Shown here: in pieces, positions 23,843 to 34,815 of the stretch
How the letters are laid out: each line of letters starts with the position of its first letter
How positions within the stretch are numbered: the first letter of the stretch is position 1
Translations under genes and position numbers: made by a program
Assembly: GCA_963920575.1 (NCBI GenBank)
Contig: OY986965.1
Coordinates: 12,166,290-12,230,289 of the forward strand
Source: Narthecium ossifragum
Lineage: Eukaryota > Streptophyta > Magnoliopsida > Dioscoreales > Nartheciaceae
Direction: 5' to 3'
Length of the DNA stretch: 64,000 bases
Notes under the pieces: generated by a model
Told to the model about the DNA's origin: nothing
Database searches by the model: none
The model's input: only the letters and a program-made list of their open reading frames with translations

Positions 23843-24346
23843 CTCACATAATGATATATATTATTCATATAATGTTCACATAATGATGCAATAAAGTTAA
23901 ATTTTAATATACATATTAAAATATTATATTATTTTAATCTCAATAATATATATATGTATATTATTCATAAAAATTTCACATAATGATGCAATAAAGTTTA
24001 AATTTTAATATATATTTAAATTTTATATTATTTTAATCTCAATGATATATATATTATTGATATAATGATGTGAATATATATATGTTAAAATTTTATTTTA
24101 TTATATTTGGTTTGCCTTTGGGTCAGTGTCGGGTTCGCCGGTGAAAGCTCGCGCGAGGGTGCATTGTATTGAACGCCCATTTTGGTTGTTTCTATGACGC
24201 ACGAAATCAGCTGAAAATGTATCATGTGATGCATGCGTCGCGCGATGTGCCGTGCGAACCAAACAGTGTATCAGAGTGTGAACAGACAGGGGATTGGTGC
24301 ATCAGGGTGCATCACACGACCCTGATGCACCAAACCAAACAACCCC
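23497..24346. mobile_element. MITE with 3-bp target duplication (PIF/Harbinger type), TA-rich core
   Basis: Ends GGGGGCGTTTGGTT and, inverted, GGGGTTGTTTGGTT are imperfect terminal repeats. TAT at 23494-23496 and 24347-24349 is a 3-bp target duplication, and removing the element restores a continuous pol coding frame. The 850-bp interior contains a long TA microsatellite (about 23785-23840) and a near-perfect inverted repeat around 23680-23765 with ~34-bp arms carrying GATGCAATAAAGTTAAATTT. Variants of that arm recur near 23890 and 23985. Confidence 0.8.
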
Positions 24347-24349
24347 TAT

Positions 24350-25940
24350 ATGTGCGTACCAAGGTTGTGAAAGATAAGTCACCTGAAAGAGATGCTCATC
24401 GGGAAAGGACGTATCAACAGGAGTGTTATCAAGAATATGTTCCAAAGGAAGGCGAGGCAAGTGATCAGCAACTACATTTTCTGAGCTTTTCTCATCCCTA
24501 ATCTCTAGATCAAATTCTTGCAAAAGCAAGATCCATCGAATCAGTCTAGCTTTGGCATTCTTTTTAGCTAAAAGATATCGCAGAGCGGCATGGTCAATAT
24601 AGATAAGGATTTTGAAACCTAGGAGGTAGGGATATAACTTTTCCAATGTGAATATTATTGCTAATAATTCCTTCTCAGTAGTAGTATAATTTAATTGAGA
24701 TTCAGAGAGGGTCATACTAGCATAATAAATCACATGCGGGATTTTGTTTACTCGTTGTCCTAAAACAGTTCTTATGGTAGAATCAGAAGCATCACACATA
24801 AGTTCAAAATGTTAAGAATAGTCAGGAGCATGAACTATAGGTGCGGTAGACAATAAATCATGAATGGTCTTAAAAGCAGTCAAACATGCATCATCGAAGA
24901 CAAAAGGGATATCTTTGGCTAGTAATTCAAACAAGGGTCATCAAATTTTAGAAAAGTCTTTGATGAATCGATGGTAGAATCCAGCATAACCTAGAAAAGA
25001 GCGAATCTTACGCACAGATGAAGGTTGAGGTAATTTGGCAATGAACTTAACTTTTGCCCTATCAAGCTCTATACTACGTTTAGACACAATGTGACCTAAA
25101 ACGATTCCCTCGTGAACCATGAAGTGGCTCCTTTCCTAGCTAAGAACTAAGTTAGTTTCAATGCATCGATCAAGGACTTTAGAAAGATTATCTAAACAAG
25201 ATTCAAAAGAGTTTTCAAATATAGAAAAATCATCCATGAAAACTTCTAAGAATTTATCAATCATATCAGAGAAGATAGCGATCATACAACTTTGAAAAGG
25301 TGCAGGTGCATTACAAAGACCGAAAGGCATTCTACGGTAGGCAAAAGCACCAAAGGGGCATATAAAAGTAGTTTTCTCTTGATTTTGAGGATCAACTGTA
25401 ACTTGATTATACCATGAATATCCATCTAGAAAACAACAATAACTCTGATCAGAAAGTCTTTCTAATATTTGATCAATAAAAGGTAAGGGAAAATGATCTT
25501 TCCTTGTCAAAGCATTTAGTTTCCTATAATCAACGCAAACACGCCATCTTGTGGTCTGGCGCATTGTGATCTGTTCATCGTTCTTATTTTCTACAGCAGT
25601 TAAGCGTGATTTCTTAGGAACAACTTGTGTAGGACTGATCCACTGGCTATCAGAAATTGGGTAAATAATACCGACATCTAAAAGTTTCATTTCCTCTTTC
25701 TTCACCACATCTTTCATATTAGGATTAAGGTGGCGTTGCATTTCCAACATTGTTAGAGTCATGCTTGAGATGAATCTTATGCATGCAAATCGAAGGGCCA
25801 ATACCTTTCAAATCAGCCACGGACCAACCTATGGCTTTCCTATGTTGTTTCAGAACCTCTATAAGTTGACTTTCCTGATCGCTTGAAAGTGAAGAAGAGT
25901 TGATAACGAGAACAGAGGAATCTGATCCTAGAAAAACATA
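24350..25940 (-). pseudogene. Element B reverse transcriptase and RNase H
   Basis: RT occupies about 25870-25000: RKAIGWSVADLKGIGPSI leads in, the palm has CVDYRKLNALTRKDHFPLPF, and the catalytic motif is FMDD (EVFMDDFSIF, near 25215). RNase H follows at about 24800-24350 with [14 protein letters not shown] and [12 protein letters not shown]. In-frame stops include a TAG near 25137 just after LVLS, where a Trp stands in family members. Further stops lie near 24950 and 24810. Element W has a TAG at the equivalent place. The gene is dead. Confidence 0.85.
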
Positions 25941-25942
25941 TT

Positions 25943-26925
25943 TTAGCGTTTTAGGCAGTGGTATAATTCTAAATCAGGTGATGCTTCAAGTGAAGAAGGT
26001 GCAGGAGTAGAAGAGAGCGGTGGAAGGGGTTCAACCATCCAAGAAATAGATTCAATCTCCGCTGTGTCCAGACCGATTGATCGGCCGTTTGGCCTATCAA
26101 TCGGTATAACTGAGATGTGTGTTTTGATGTCATCTTTCGATTGTGCAATTTCTAACATAACATCATCATCATTATCAGAGTCATAATAGTGCAAAATATC
26201 AGAGAATTCATCAGAAAACATGGTATGTGATGTAGTATCGATACATTGAGTCGAAGTATCGACATTATAACATTCTTCATCATCATGCTCAGGCAAACAT
26301 GCAGTTTTGAAAATATTCAATTTCACATGCATATGTCCAAACGAAACATCCATAACACCAGTTCGACAATTTATGCATGCATTTGTTGTGGCCAAAAGCG
26401 GATGTCCTAAGATAATAGGTACAATCTTTTTTGCAGTGGACATCAGGCTCCATGTCCAAGACAACAAAGTCAATAGAAAAGAAGAAATTGTCCACTTAAC
26501 TAAAACATCTTCTAATATACCTCTAGGAGTCTTAATGGATCTCTCAGCTAATTGCAGAATTACTGGTGTCTACTTAAGCTCTCCCATACCAAATTCCTTA
26601 TAAAGGTAATAGGGATAAGGTTTACACTGGCACCTAAATCAAGAAGGGCACCATCTATATGATAGTCTTCTATACAATAAGGTATAGTGGGGGTAACAGG
26701 ATCTTTTAGTTTGGGAGGTATATCATGTTTCAGAATTGAACTAACCTGCTCAGTGAAAAAAATCTTTTTGGATACTTTGGATTTGGCTTGGAGTTTATGG
26801 GTACTTAGATCCTTAAGAAATTTAGCATAAGAAGGGATCTGGCGGATAGCATCAAGTAAATGTATGTTTATATTGACTTGTTTAAAGGTCTCAAGGATTT
26901 CTTCGGCTGTCTTTCGGGATTTCAA
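25943..26925 (-). pseudogene. Element B protease region and linker
   Basis: Two minus-strand frames (26925-26560 and 26473-25943) carry the aspartic protease. LLDLGASVNLIP gives the active-site DLGA of Athila proteases, and further on there is PIILGHPLLATTNA. A frame change separates them. The acidic linker towards RT contains a near-perfect 15-bp inverted repeat (about 26070-26106, ACCGATTGATCGGCC with loop GTTT) that stays in frame. Confidence 0.8.
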
Positions 26926-27585
26926 GGTTGAAGAAGGGTCCTTGAGGGCTGCATGGAAAGGTACTTTTAGAATGTATTTAGTTAGATCAGGCTCTCTAAC
27001 ATCAGTTGGATCATAATCAGGTGGAAGATAAGGGTCATCCTGGGATGACCAATTGATCGTCGGATCGATCGATCAATCGTCCGAACTGATAGGTTCACCA
27101 ACTTGATTATCTACGGTTTTGCCACTTCTAAGGGTCACAACAACTTTGGCACTCTCAAAGTTTTGGTTTTCTACATAGTACTGGCCTCTCGGGTTGGTGA
27201 TAGGTTGACTTGGCAAGTGTCATTCCTCTCTTTTTGATAAGGTGTTAGAGAGTTGGCCAAATGAATTCTCAAGTTTGGCAATGGATTGGGTATTAGAATT
27301 ACATTGATTCTCTATTCTAGACACATTATTTTGCATTTTGGAAATATCACGTTTTAGGTCACTTCTTATTTCACTAAACGAGCCAAGTGATGACAATCAA
27401 TAATATGATCATTAGAGCTACGACAAAGGGCACAGGTTTTAGAAGTATGAGGCAATTGTAGAGTAAGAGTTTGACCGGTTCTCAACTGATTTAAATCTTT
27501 AGTTAGGAGAGCTACTTGTGCAGAGAGACTTTGGAATTCAGAAATTTCATGAATTCCCCGAAAATTACGAACAGTGGTAGACCGA
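26926..27585 (-). pseudogene. Element B gag, C-terminal part
   Basis: Minus-strand translation shows a degenerate Cys/His knuckle (CALCRSSNDHIIDCH, about 27395-27440) and the Asn/Gln-rich tail typical of Athila gag, with stops. A second palindromic insert lies at about 27045-27095 (ATTGATCG and CGATCAAT around GGATCGAT). The frame continues beyond the solo LTR, at 29014-29066. Confidence 0.65.
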
Positions 27586-29013
27586 TGATCGCTCGCAAAT
27601 GCGTCGTTAAATCAGATGCAAAACGCAATTTAGAATTTATAATCCTTCAATCAATACTACTCTACAAACGTAGAGCAATGGTGAGATCCGGAGTCGAACC
27701 ACAGGGAAAGATTATTTAACAAGAGAAGAAATCAAATTAAATCTCTAAACTCAAGTCCTAAGGCGAAGAAAAAGAGTTTCAATGGTTTTGTTATCTAAGG
27801 AATTAAACTACTGAAAAAGCAATGAAAAGGTTGGGATAAATTAATGAGAGAAAACTTAGGGATTACTCGATCTACTCTAATTTCACCTCTTGTATTCTCT
27901 AGTATCCTCTTGTTCTCTAATCTAGACATATGGAATCACGGCTTCTTAAGCTCGCATGAATCCCTAAAAGAACGCTCATGTTATCCTACGGCATAGTCTA
28001 TCTTCGCTTAGCATAGATTGTCTTCGGACTTAACCTGAGTACAATCTATCTTTGTTTAGCATAAACTATCTCAAAGGCATGCACAAAAGCGACATTAAAA
28101 TCATCCTACGAATCTCTACCATCAAGCACAGCAATCAAGTAGGACTCAAAATACGTCAAGGAACTCTGTTCCCTCAACTCTTTATAAAATAAAACCATAT
28201 TCATAGGATCATGTCTTTGAAAAGAAAACAAGAATCAAACTAGAAAATACAAATAAGCTACACTAAAGCTTCATGAGATCCCTAAGTAAAGAGTTTAGCC
28301 ACTCATCTTTTGGATGAGATCCATGTATTCGATGAAGAAGGTTAGGGATCCACACCGCATCTCCGTTTTCTTCTCCAATCTGAATCCCTCTTTTTCTCTC
28401 TATGGAGACCCTCTAGCTTTTGGCTAACAAAACCCTTTTTATATGCTAATTCTCGGAATTAGGGTTTTGGGTTGAGTTGGACCTCAAGTGCAACTCGGAT
28501 TTCCTAATTCAAGTCTGACAGCCTCTTCCAGTCGAAACTGGGTTCAACCAGTCCATAATTTGAGAATGAGTCCAACACGAAAGATGTAGATTTGGAAGTC
28601 TTCTGTTCTCTCCCGAAGAGTTTACAATATTTGGACTTATCTAGAATATTTGGCAAATATTCTCCTGGGCGTCGATGGACCAGTCTTCCAGCAGCTAAAT
28701 ATCTTCATCTTCTTCAAAACTGCTATCAATCCATCAGGAATATCTGAAAGTGTCCAACATGAAAGTTGTATATCTTGATGTCTTCTAGATGTCACCCAAA
28801 TTTCAGAATATTTAGACATAAGAATAAGTTCTGGTGAATATTATGCTAACAGTCGACAGAACAGTGTATTTCAGCATATTAAGCCTTTTTTGTACTTTCT
28901 AACTTGAATCTTCATTAAATCTGAAATCAACTAACAAACTATCAAATACAAACACTCTAAGCCTAACAAAGGTAAATTAAGAGGTTTAATTATGAATATT
29001 TAGCGACTCATCA
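27586..29013 (-). repeat. Athila-type solo LTR, 1428 bp
   Basis: Minus orientation, starting TGATGAGTCGCTAAATATTC at 29013 and ending GCGAGCGATCA at 27586. ACCGA at 27581-27585 and 29014-29018 is the 5-bp target duplication. It is inserted in element B gag. No internal region is present. It lacks palindrome arrays but keeps the ATAGATTGT/ACAATCTAT inverted repeat in its transcribed part. Confidence 0.92.
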
Positions 29014-29193
29014 ACCGACTCCTAAAAATTGAGGCATTGTGTTGTGAATTTTCAGTAGTAGTGTTACCCCGGACTGGATGAGTTTTCTGGGTTGGGGTGT
29101 TACACCGGCAACTAGCCATCTCCCATTATTCCATTATTCTATTCATTTCTTTATTAGATACATGTGTGTGTGTTGGAGGGGGGTTTTGGGAGG
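29014..29193. mobile_element. Gag remnant, 38-bp LTR stub and chromovirus polypurine tract
   Basis: 29014-29066 is the last readable part of element B gag (minus). 29067-29104 matches the terminal ~38 bp of Tekay-like LTRs in plus orientation. From about 29105 the sequence changes again and reaches a plus-strand polypurine tract (GGAGGGGGGTTTTGGGAGG, 29175-29193) directly before the LTR start at 29194. Confidence 0.55.
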
Positions 29194-29304
29194 TGTCAGA
29201 GCCTTGAGCCCATGACACGGGCCTTGGCACGCGACATTCGAAGGTGGTGCGCACAAAGGCCCGATCATGATGCGTGGTCATGCGGTTTTGGCTTGAGGAC
29301 GGCA
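29194..29304 (+). repeat. Galadriel-type LTR, 5' fragment
   Basis: It starts TGTCAGAGCCTTGAGCC and resembles the start of the LTR at 37202 (TGTTAGGACCTTGAGCC). It follows a polypurine tract. After 111 bp it is interrupted by U1, and beyond U1 the sequence passes directly into integrase, so most of the LTR and the 5' internal region are deleted. Confidence 0.6.
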
Positions 29305-30152
29305 TGTCACACCCCGACCTAGAAAACCCATCCAGGACGGGGTGTGAGGGTTCCTACACTATTCATATCCAACTGGCGCGATACAAAGCGGAAAAGACAG
29401 ATAAATTTAAACAATTTATATTCCAGAGGTGAAACAAAAATTCAATTCATAAATACATCAAGTTGTACAGTTTAAACATCTGATTACAATTCTTATCAAA
29501 CTTTTCCAAGGGAAAAGATATTATATAAATAATCCCAAAAGTACTCGAAAGATGTTTACAATTTACAAATTAACAAAAAGTACAACAGTTTATCCTCCAA
29601 CAACCTCAAGCACCTCTTGACGTAGTCGCACCTCCAAAAGCTGATCTCGCCGGCTCTACTGCTGAAGAACTGGCGCCTGTATCTGCAAACGCAGCCCGGG
29701 TAGGAGTGAGCAATAAGCTCAGTAGGGTTCTACTCTACGGCACACTGAAAGGAGGAAAACAACAACATTGTTGTCTCCCCGCTCAAGCCCAAGGAATGCC
29801 ACGGGGTCCCATAACCCCGGTCGATGTCCCAAGGGCTCCTGTCATGAAACCTCTCTCCTGAACATGTTACCAGGAGGCCAAGGAACAGTAACATGCAGGA
29901 TCACCCTTACCCAAGCAGGAATACCATGCCTTGGGGAACCACGTCGGGAACGCATCGACATCCATCCTTAGCACTTGGCCTTGGAAGACAACACAACCTC
30001 TAAATCTCAAACAATGATCAGAGTCAACTATCGCAAGTCCTCAATAACAAGAGATTCCATTATACAATCACGCCCTAATCCTGACTACCCAGCCGCGGTC
30101 CTAAGGCAAGATCCGAGCTACCCGAGAGCCTCGGATCGACGATCAACCCATC

Positions 30153-31711
30153 TGACACGTCTTGAAAAGTGTCGTTACCTTAACAAGGACGCTAAAATTA
30201 CAAATTTATAATCCGAATCACTCACTAACTACTTAAGGGGTAGATAGCTATGAGTCCGAGTCGGTCCACAGGGAAAACAGGATTAAGTCTAATTACCGTG
30301 CATAGTTCTAAATCAAAAGTTAAGGAAGATGAATGATAGTTGGTCTTTGAACTACTTTTAACTTGAATCAAACTAAATCGGGGGAATAACAATAGAAGAA
30401 AAGGCTAGGAATTTCTAATCAGTAATCGAGAGCTATCTAGGCACTTCTAAGACAAGAGCAATTCCATACGTTCTAGATGGTTTTCTAAGGTTGATAGAAG
30501 ATCGGCTAGGTCCACTATCACTCAACATAGGTTCATTAGAAGTATACGTCGGAATGAAGATCAAATCAGCGGATAATTGGTACGAGAATAATCAAAGTGG
30601 TTCTAGCACTTTGAGATCGCCTAATCAAGAAAGATAAAGAACGAATTGTAGGTTATAATCATAGGTCTTAATGGTTCTAGCATTAAGGTAGTGGTTCTAG
30701 CACTCCTATAATCATAATCTAGGGTTTAGAATCCAATCCTAAGATCTAACATGGTTCTAGCATGAAAGCATCTTGGACAAGTCCTAATCCTAGCCTCTAA
30801 CATGCAATGCTCAAAACCAGCGATCGTAATCTCAGCGTAACTTTCACATCCGAACTCAAAATGCGATGATTCAAGATTTGGTGGAAAGCTAAGGAAGAGA
30901 TCTACGACTTTTATGTTTTGAGTTTTCAAAGATTCCGACTATACGACCACGAAAAAACCGAGATAAGACAGGCCGAATCTAGGGCACAAAGAACATCCAA
31001 TTCATTCACCATAATAAAGATTACCAATAGATATATAAAATCTGAAATCTATCCATTAAACCATCATAAAATACATGCTCTGATCCATAGGAAAAACCTA
31101 GATAAACTCTCTATTACATCATAGAATTTCCTAGACTAAGGATTTAGTTACTCATCTTGAAGAGACGATCCATCGGAGAAGGTTGATGACGCGCTCCCGC
31201 CATGGATCTATCTTCAAGATCTAACCCTAATTTTTATTGAGGAAGAGGAGAGGAAAATTCGTCTATGGGTGGCTGCCAAAAATCCTCAAACATGGTCTAT
31301 TTATAAGCCTTAACTAAACCCTAACTTAGATTAGATCTCAGCCCTTTATTTTTCCCGCAGCACCAAAAGGGATCGATCCCCTTTGAAAAGCGGATCGATC
31401 TTCTTCGTTCGTGAACTCAGGATCTGGGTTATGCCCGACCAAGATCGATCCCCTTGGAAAAAGGGATCGATCATCTTTACTTCAATTGGCCCGCTTCTTG
31501 CTGGAATAATAAGATCGATCCCCTTTGGATGTTGGATCGATCTCATTTACGCAAGATTGCCAGAATAGCTTCGTTTTAGCACCAAACTTGACCTAACCTT
31601 TGTTGAAGGCTCTTATACCTGAAATGCACCATAGACCATCAAAATAGCATTGCTCAGAGGCTAACAGGACCTCGTTAAAGGGGTGATTTGTGCACTTTTC
31701 ACGCGTTATCA
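30153..31711 (-). repeat. Solo LTR V (Athila/Tat-type) nested in U1
   Basis: The 1559-bp LTR is flanked by CCATC (30148-30152 and 31712-31716), reads TGATAACGCGTGAAAAGTGC on the minus strand and ends ...GACGTGTCA. GATCGATC pairs lie at 31371/31393, 31443/31465 and 31513/31535: 22-bp pairs, 70-72 bp apart. Next come GGGCTGAGATCTAATC and a TATA (TTATAAATAG, about 31292-31305). Hairpins with the GTTCTAG loop lie at 30592-30614, 30667-30687, 30690-30704 and near 30752. Confidence 0.92.
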
Positions 31712-32299
31712 CCATCGCCCGCCTAACCTCATATGCCTCTAATGCAAACAAGATGCATGCAATGCTCAGGCACAGCTAACGAGATATAGGCATGCAACAA
31801 CATGACAATAATCATACAAGGTTAGGCATAGCCTATAGCTAGCCAAGGGGTGAGCATTGCAAAGGCCTCAAATATAGATAATCTATACTAACCAAACAAA
31901 GATCTGAGCAAAGCATTAAACACAGATATACAATAGTCTCCAGTGCTCTCTTGCACCTGACAAACTAAGGTTCCACAGTTACGCCGCAGGTAACTGGCCA
32001 GCAATTATACAATAGCCATCGGCACTCGCCGGCAACAGACTAAGGTTCAACAATACCACATTAGCTAGCACTCATAGCTAGTAAATGATTAAGCAACCAA
32101 TAAGCATTTACATACTATCAAACCAAGTATCAAAAGCAATCAAAACCATAAATTAGCCCAACAGGGTACTCAAGCAATTCAACCCTCAATCCCCATAGAA
32201 ATCCTTTTAAAACTCCACGAAATCAACATGAAAGCTTCCCAACATGCTTAAGTATTTATCACAAATGAAATCCATTTAAGAAAAGCCAAGATACAGTGT

Positions 32300-32600
32300 T
32301 TAAGAGCTCACGGTCGATGCGACGGTTGACCGTGAGACCACCGTCGATGTCACGGTCGATGTCACGGTCGACCGTGAGACCAAAACGAGGAAAACACATA
32401 AGGGCGACGGTTGATCCGTACATCGACCCTGGGAAGCCAAAAGCCAAACAAAGCCTGATGGTCGATGCGACGTTCGATCCGACGGTCGACCGTGAGGCCA
32501 CGGTCGATGTCACGGTCGATCCAACGGTCGACCGTGAGGCCCGAAAAGAGCATACCAACGCTTGACGGTCGATCCAACGGTCGACCGTCCAGCCTATTGC
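32300..32600. repeat. GGTCGACC array of LTR U1
   Basis: Repeated ACGGTCGATCCAACGGTCGA-type units, in which GGTCGATC is followed about 12 bp later by GGTCGACCGTGAG. Each unit can fold on itself (ACGGTCGA with TCGACCGT). The array is colinear with 36058-36390 in U2. Confidence 0.8.
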
Positions 32601-33430
32601 ACTGTTCCTTAGAACAGTGTCGGAAATCCAATTTCTTGGATTTCAACTATCAAAACTTGTTGGAAATCGATGAAACTTTGCAAACATGTGTAATCAACGA
32701 TGGGGAAACCAATGGTGCGAAGAAATTACGATTTTGACGGTTAAATCTTCAACTTAGGTCAAAACGGCCGAAAACTGATAAAACAGCGATAATACTGAAA
32801 CAAGTCGTTGAAATACCGAAATCGCGAGGTAGGAATACAAGAATCAAGCCACATCACATGTGCTACAAGCTACATAACATTCTAACAAGTATTCCTACCG
32901 CGAAATCACAATAAACCTATCCTAGGAGAACCCGATCACAAGATCGAGGTAGAAACACCTACTTGATCAAGCAGGGCAACTCCTCTATGCATCCCCCAAC
33001 TCCGATCGCCGGAATTCGCTCCTCGAAAGCCGCACTCCGAAGCCTTAGCACCGTCGGTTGGAGAGAGAGAGAAAGAGAATGGCAAGAGAGAAAGGGAGAG
33101 AAAGTGAGAGAGAGAAAAGAAAGGGGTTTTAAATAGAAAGCTGGAATCGATCACAGCCGTCCGATTCGATCTCTCCCGATCGAGCTTCGATCTTCCGATC
33201 GAAAGCGTCCTTAAGGTTCTAATCAAACACATACATCAATCCAAGACCGTGTGTGTAACACGGGTGTGAAACTGACCACTAGAGAGCATATTTACCAAAA
33301 CACCACTGGTGTCAAAAACAGCGATGCGATCAACCGATCGCATCCCAAGGCCAACCGAGTCAAACCACAAATCCAGACCCTCGACCTAACGCGGTCAGAC
33401 CGGGTTGGAGGTATGGGTCCACACACGGCA

Positions 33431-34810
33431 TCCGTAAGGCCAAAGGCGGACGGATCCTAGTTCCACAGGGGAACTTGCGGGCTGAACTCATCAAGGTGTA
33501 ACATGACTCAAGATGGGTGGGTCATCTAGGGCGAGAGTGCACGATGGCTCTTCTCGGCCGCAGCTACTATTGGCCAAAAATAGAGGAGGAGATGGAGTTG
33601 CATGTGAAGACTTGTCCAGTGTGCCAAATGCACAAGACGGAGAGGAGGAAGCAGGTGGGCCTTCTTGAGCCCCTTCCCATACCCGACAACATCATGCAGT
33701 CCATCTCCATGGACTTCATCATGGGTTTTCCGAAAGTAGACGGGAGATCTACAATCTTTGTGGTTGTAGATCAGTTAACAAAGTACGCCATCTTTATCCT
33801 GACACCAAAGGGGTGCCCTTCTAACGTGACTGCTGACTTGTTTTTCAGGTACGTGGTGAAGTGCTTTGGACTTTCTCGCGACATTATTAGTGATCGCGAT
33901 GGGCGGTTCACAGGGCAGTTCTGGACCCATCTCTTCAAGATTATGGGGTCACAACTTAAGTTTTCAACAGCGAACCATCAACAAATCGACGGTCAAACTG
34001 AGCGCATCAACGCTTTGTTGGAGGAGTATCTCCGCCACGACTTGGCAGCAAGCCAACACAATTGACTTGACCTCCTGGAGGCGGCTCAGTTTTCCTACAA
34101 CTTGCAGCGGTCTTCATCGACAGGGAAGAGTCCCTTTGAGATCATGCTTGGGCAACGATCGTTGGCTACTCAAGACTTGGAGGCCCAAGATGAGGAAGGA
34201 TATCCGGTGGCATCTAGGTTCGCCACAGACCATCAGGAGATGGTTGAGCAAGCCCAAGAGAGTCTTCTGAAGGCTCAGAAGCGGATGAAGAAATTTGTAG
34301 ACCAAGGGAGGCGACCCTTGGAGTTCAACAAGGGAGAAAAAGTTCTACTCAAACTGGCAACCCAAATTATGAAGCATCTCCGAAAGAAGTCGATACACAA
34401 GGGACTCGTGCCGAAATATGATGGTCAATTCGAGGTTGTCAAGAGGGTAGGGTGAGTGGCCTATCGCTTGCTTCTACCCGACCGGCTCAAGGTACACTCT
34501 ACCTTTCACATCAATTATCTCAAGCCTTTTCATGAAAACTTGCAGAATCCTGAGCGGAGCAAGCTGATGAGAGCACCACCGATGGTACGGGTTCAGTTCG
34601 AGAAGGAGGCAGAGGCCATTCTTGATCGGAAGCAAGAAGGCAAGGACAAAAGAAACCGGCACATCTTCTACCTTGTCACATGGAAAGGCGAACCAGAGTC
34701 AGAGGCATCGTGGGAACACGATGTGACCTTGTAGCAGTTCGAGGAATTGATCCATCACTTCCTCAACAAGTATCCGACGGGAACGTCGGGCTCTCCCGGT
34801 GGGGGAGGTT
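33431..34810 (+). pseudogene. Chromovirus (Galadriel-like) integrase with chromodomain
   Basis: A plus-strand single frame runs from about 33456 to 34734. In order it has a zinc-binding piece (GHLGRE, then CPVCQMHK), the DDE core with SMDFIMGFP and IISDRDGRF, the Glu region (DGQTERINALLEEYLR), and a C-terminal part with HKGLVPKYDGQFEVVKRVG. A chromodomain follows (IFYLVTWKGEPESEASWE, about 34660-34720), which targets such elements to heterochromatin. Stops at 34063 (TGA), 34453 (TGA) and 34732 (TAG) lie in the same frame with no frameshift. The TAG is a natural-looking place for a Trp in relatives. No RT or gag precedes it. The polypurine tract GGTGGGGGAGG at 34799-34809 follows. Confidence 0.85.
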
Positions 34811-34815
34811 TGTTA

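Larger units (their letters stand above)
9592..29066 (-). mobile_element. Athila-type element B, dismembered by nested insertions
   Basis: Minus-strand order, read from high to low coordinates, is gag (29066-26926), protease (26925-25943), RT and RNase H (25940-24350), integrase (23493-14120 in three pieces), accessory ORF (13433-12905), 3' UTR, polypurine tract and 3' LTR (11145-9592). No 5' LTR is present: gag ends abruptly at 29066 against a stub of a Tekay-like LTR. Insertions inside it are the solo LTR 27586-29013, the MITE 23497-24346, the T2 composite 16847-23011 and LTR X 14387-16292. All coding parts carry stops or frameshifts, so it is dead. Protease DLGA, the integrase and the absence of a chromodomain fit the Athila side of Ty3. 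Confidence 0.8.
29305..33425 (-). repeat. Solo LTR U1 (Tekay-like) with nested solo LTR
   Basis: The ends are TGTCACACCCCG at 29305 and ...GGGTCCACACA at 33425. CGGCA flanks it at 29300-29304 and 33426-33430. Removing the nested LTR at 30153-31711 leaves about 2.56 kb. Minus orientation is inferred from T1 and the Tekay element at 63326. It has CGATCG-type palindromes by the TATA (about 33128-33205) and a GGTCGACC array at 32305-32595. Confidence 0.9.

Noticed and set aside
33431..34810. Endogenous pararetrovirus
   Set aside because: DDE integrase and chromodomain plus a flanking LTR and polypurine tract identify a Ty3 chromovirus instead.
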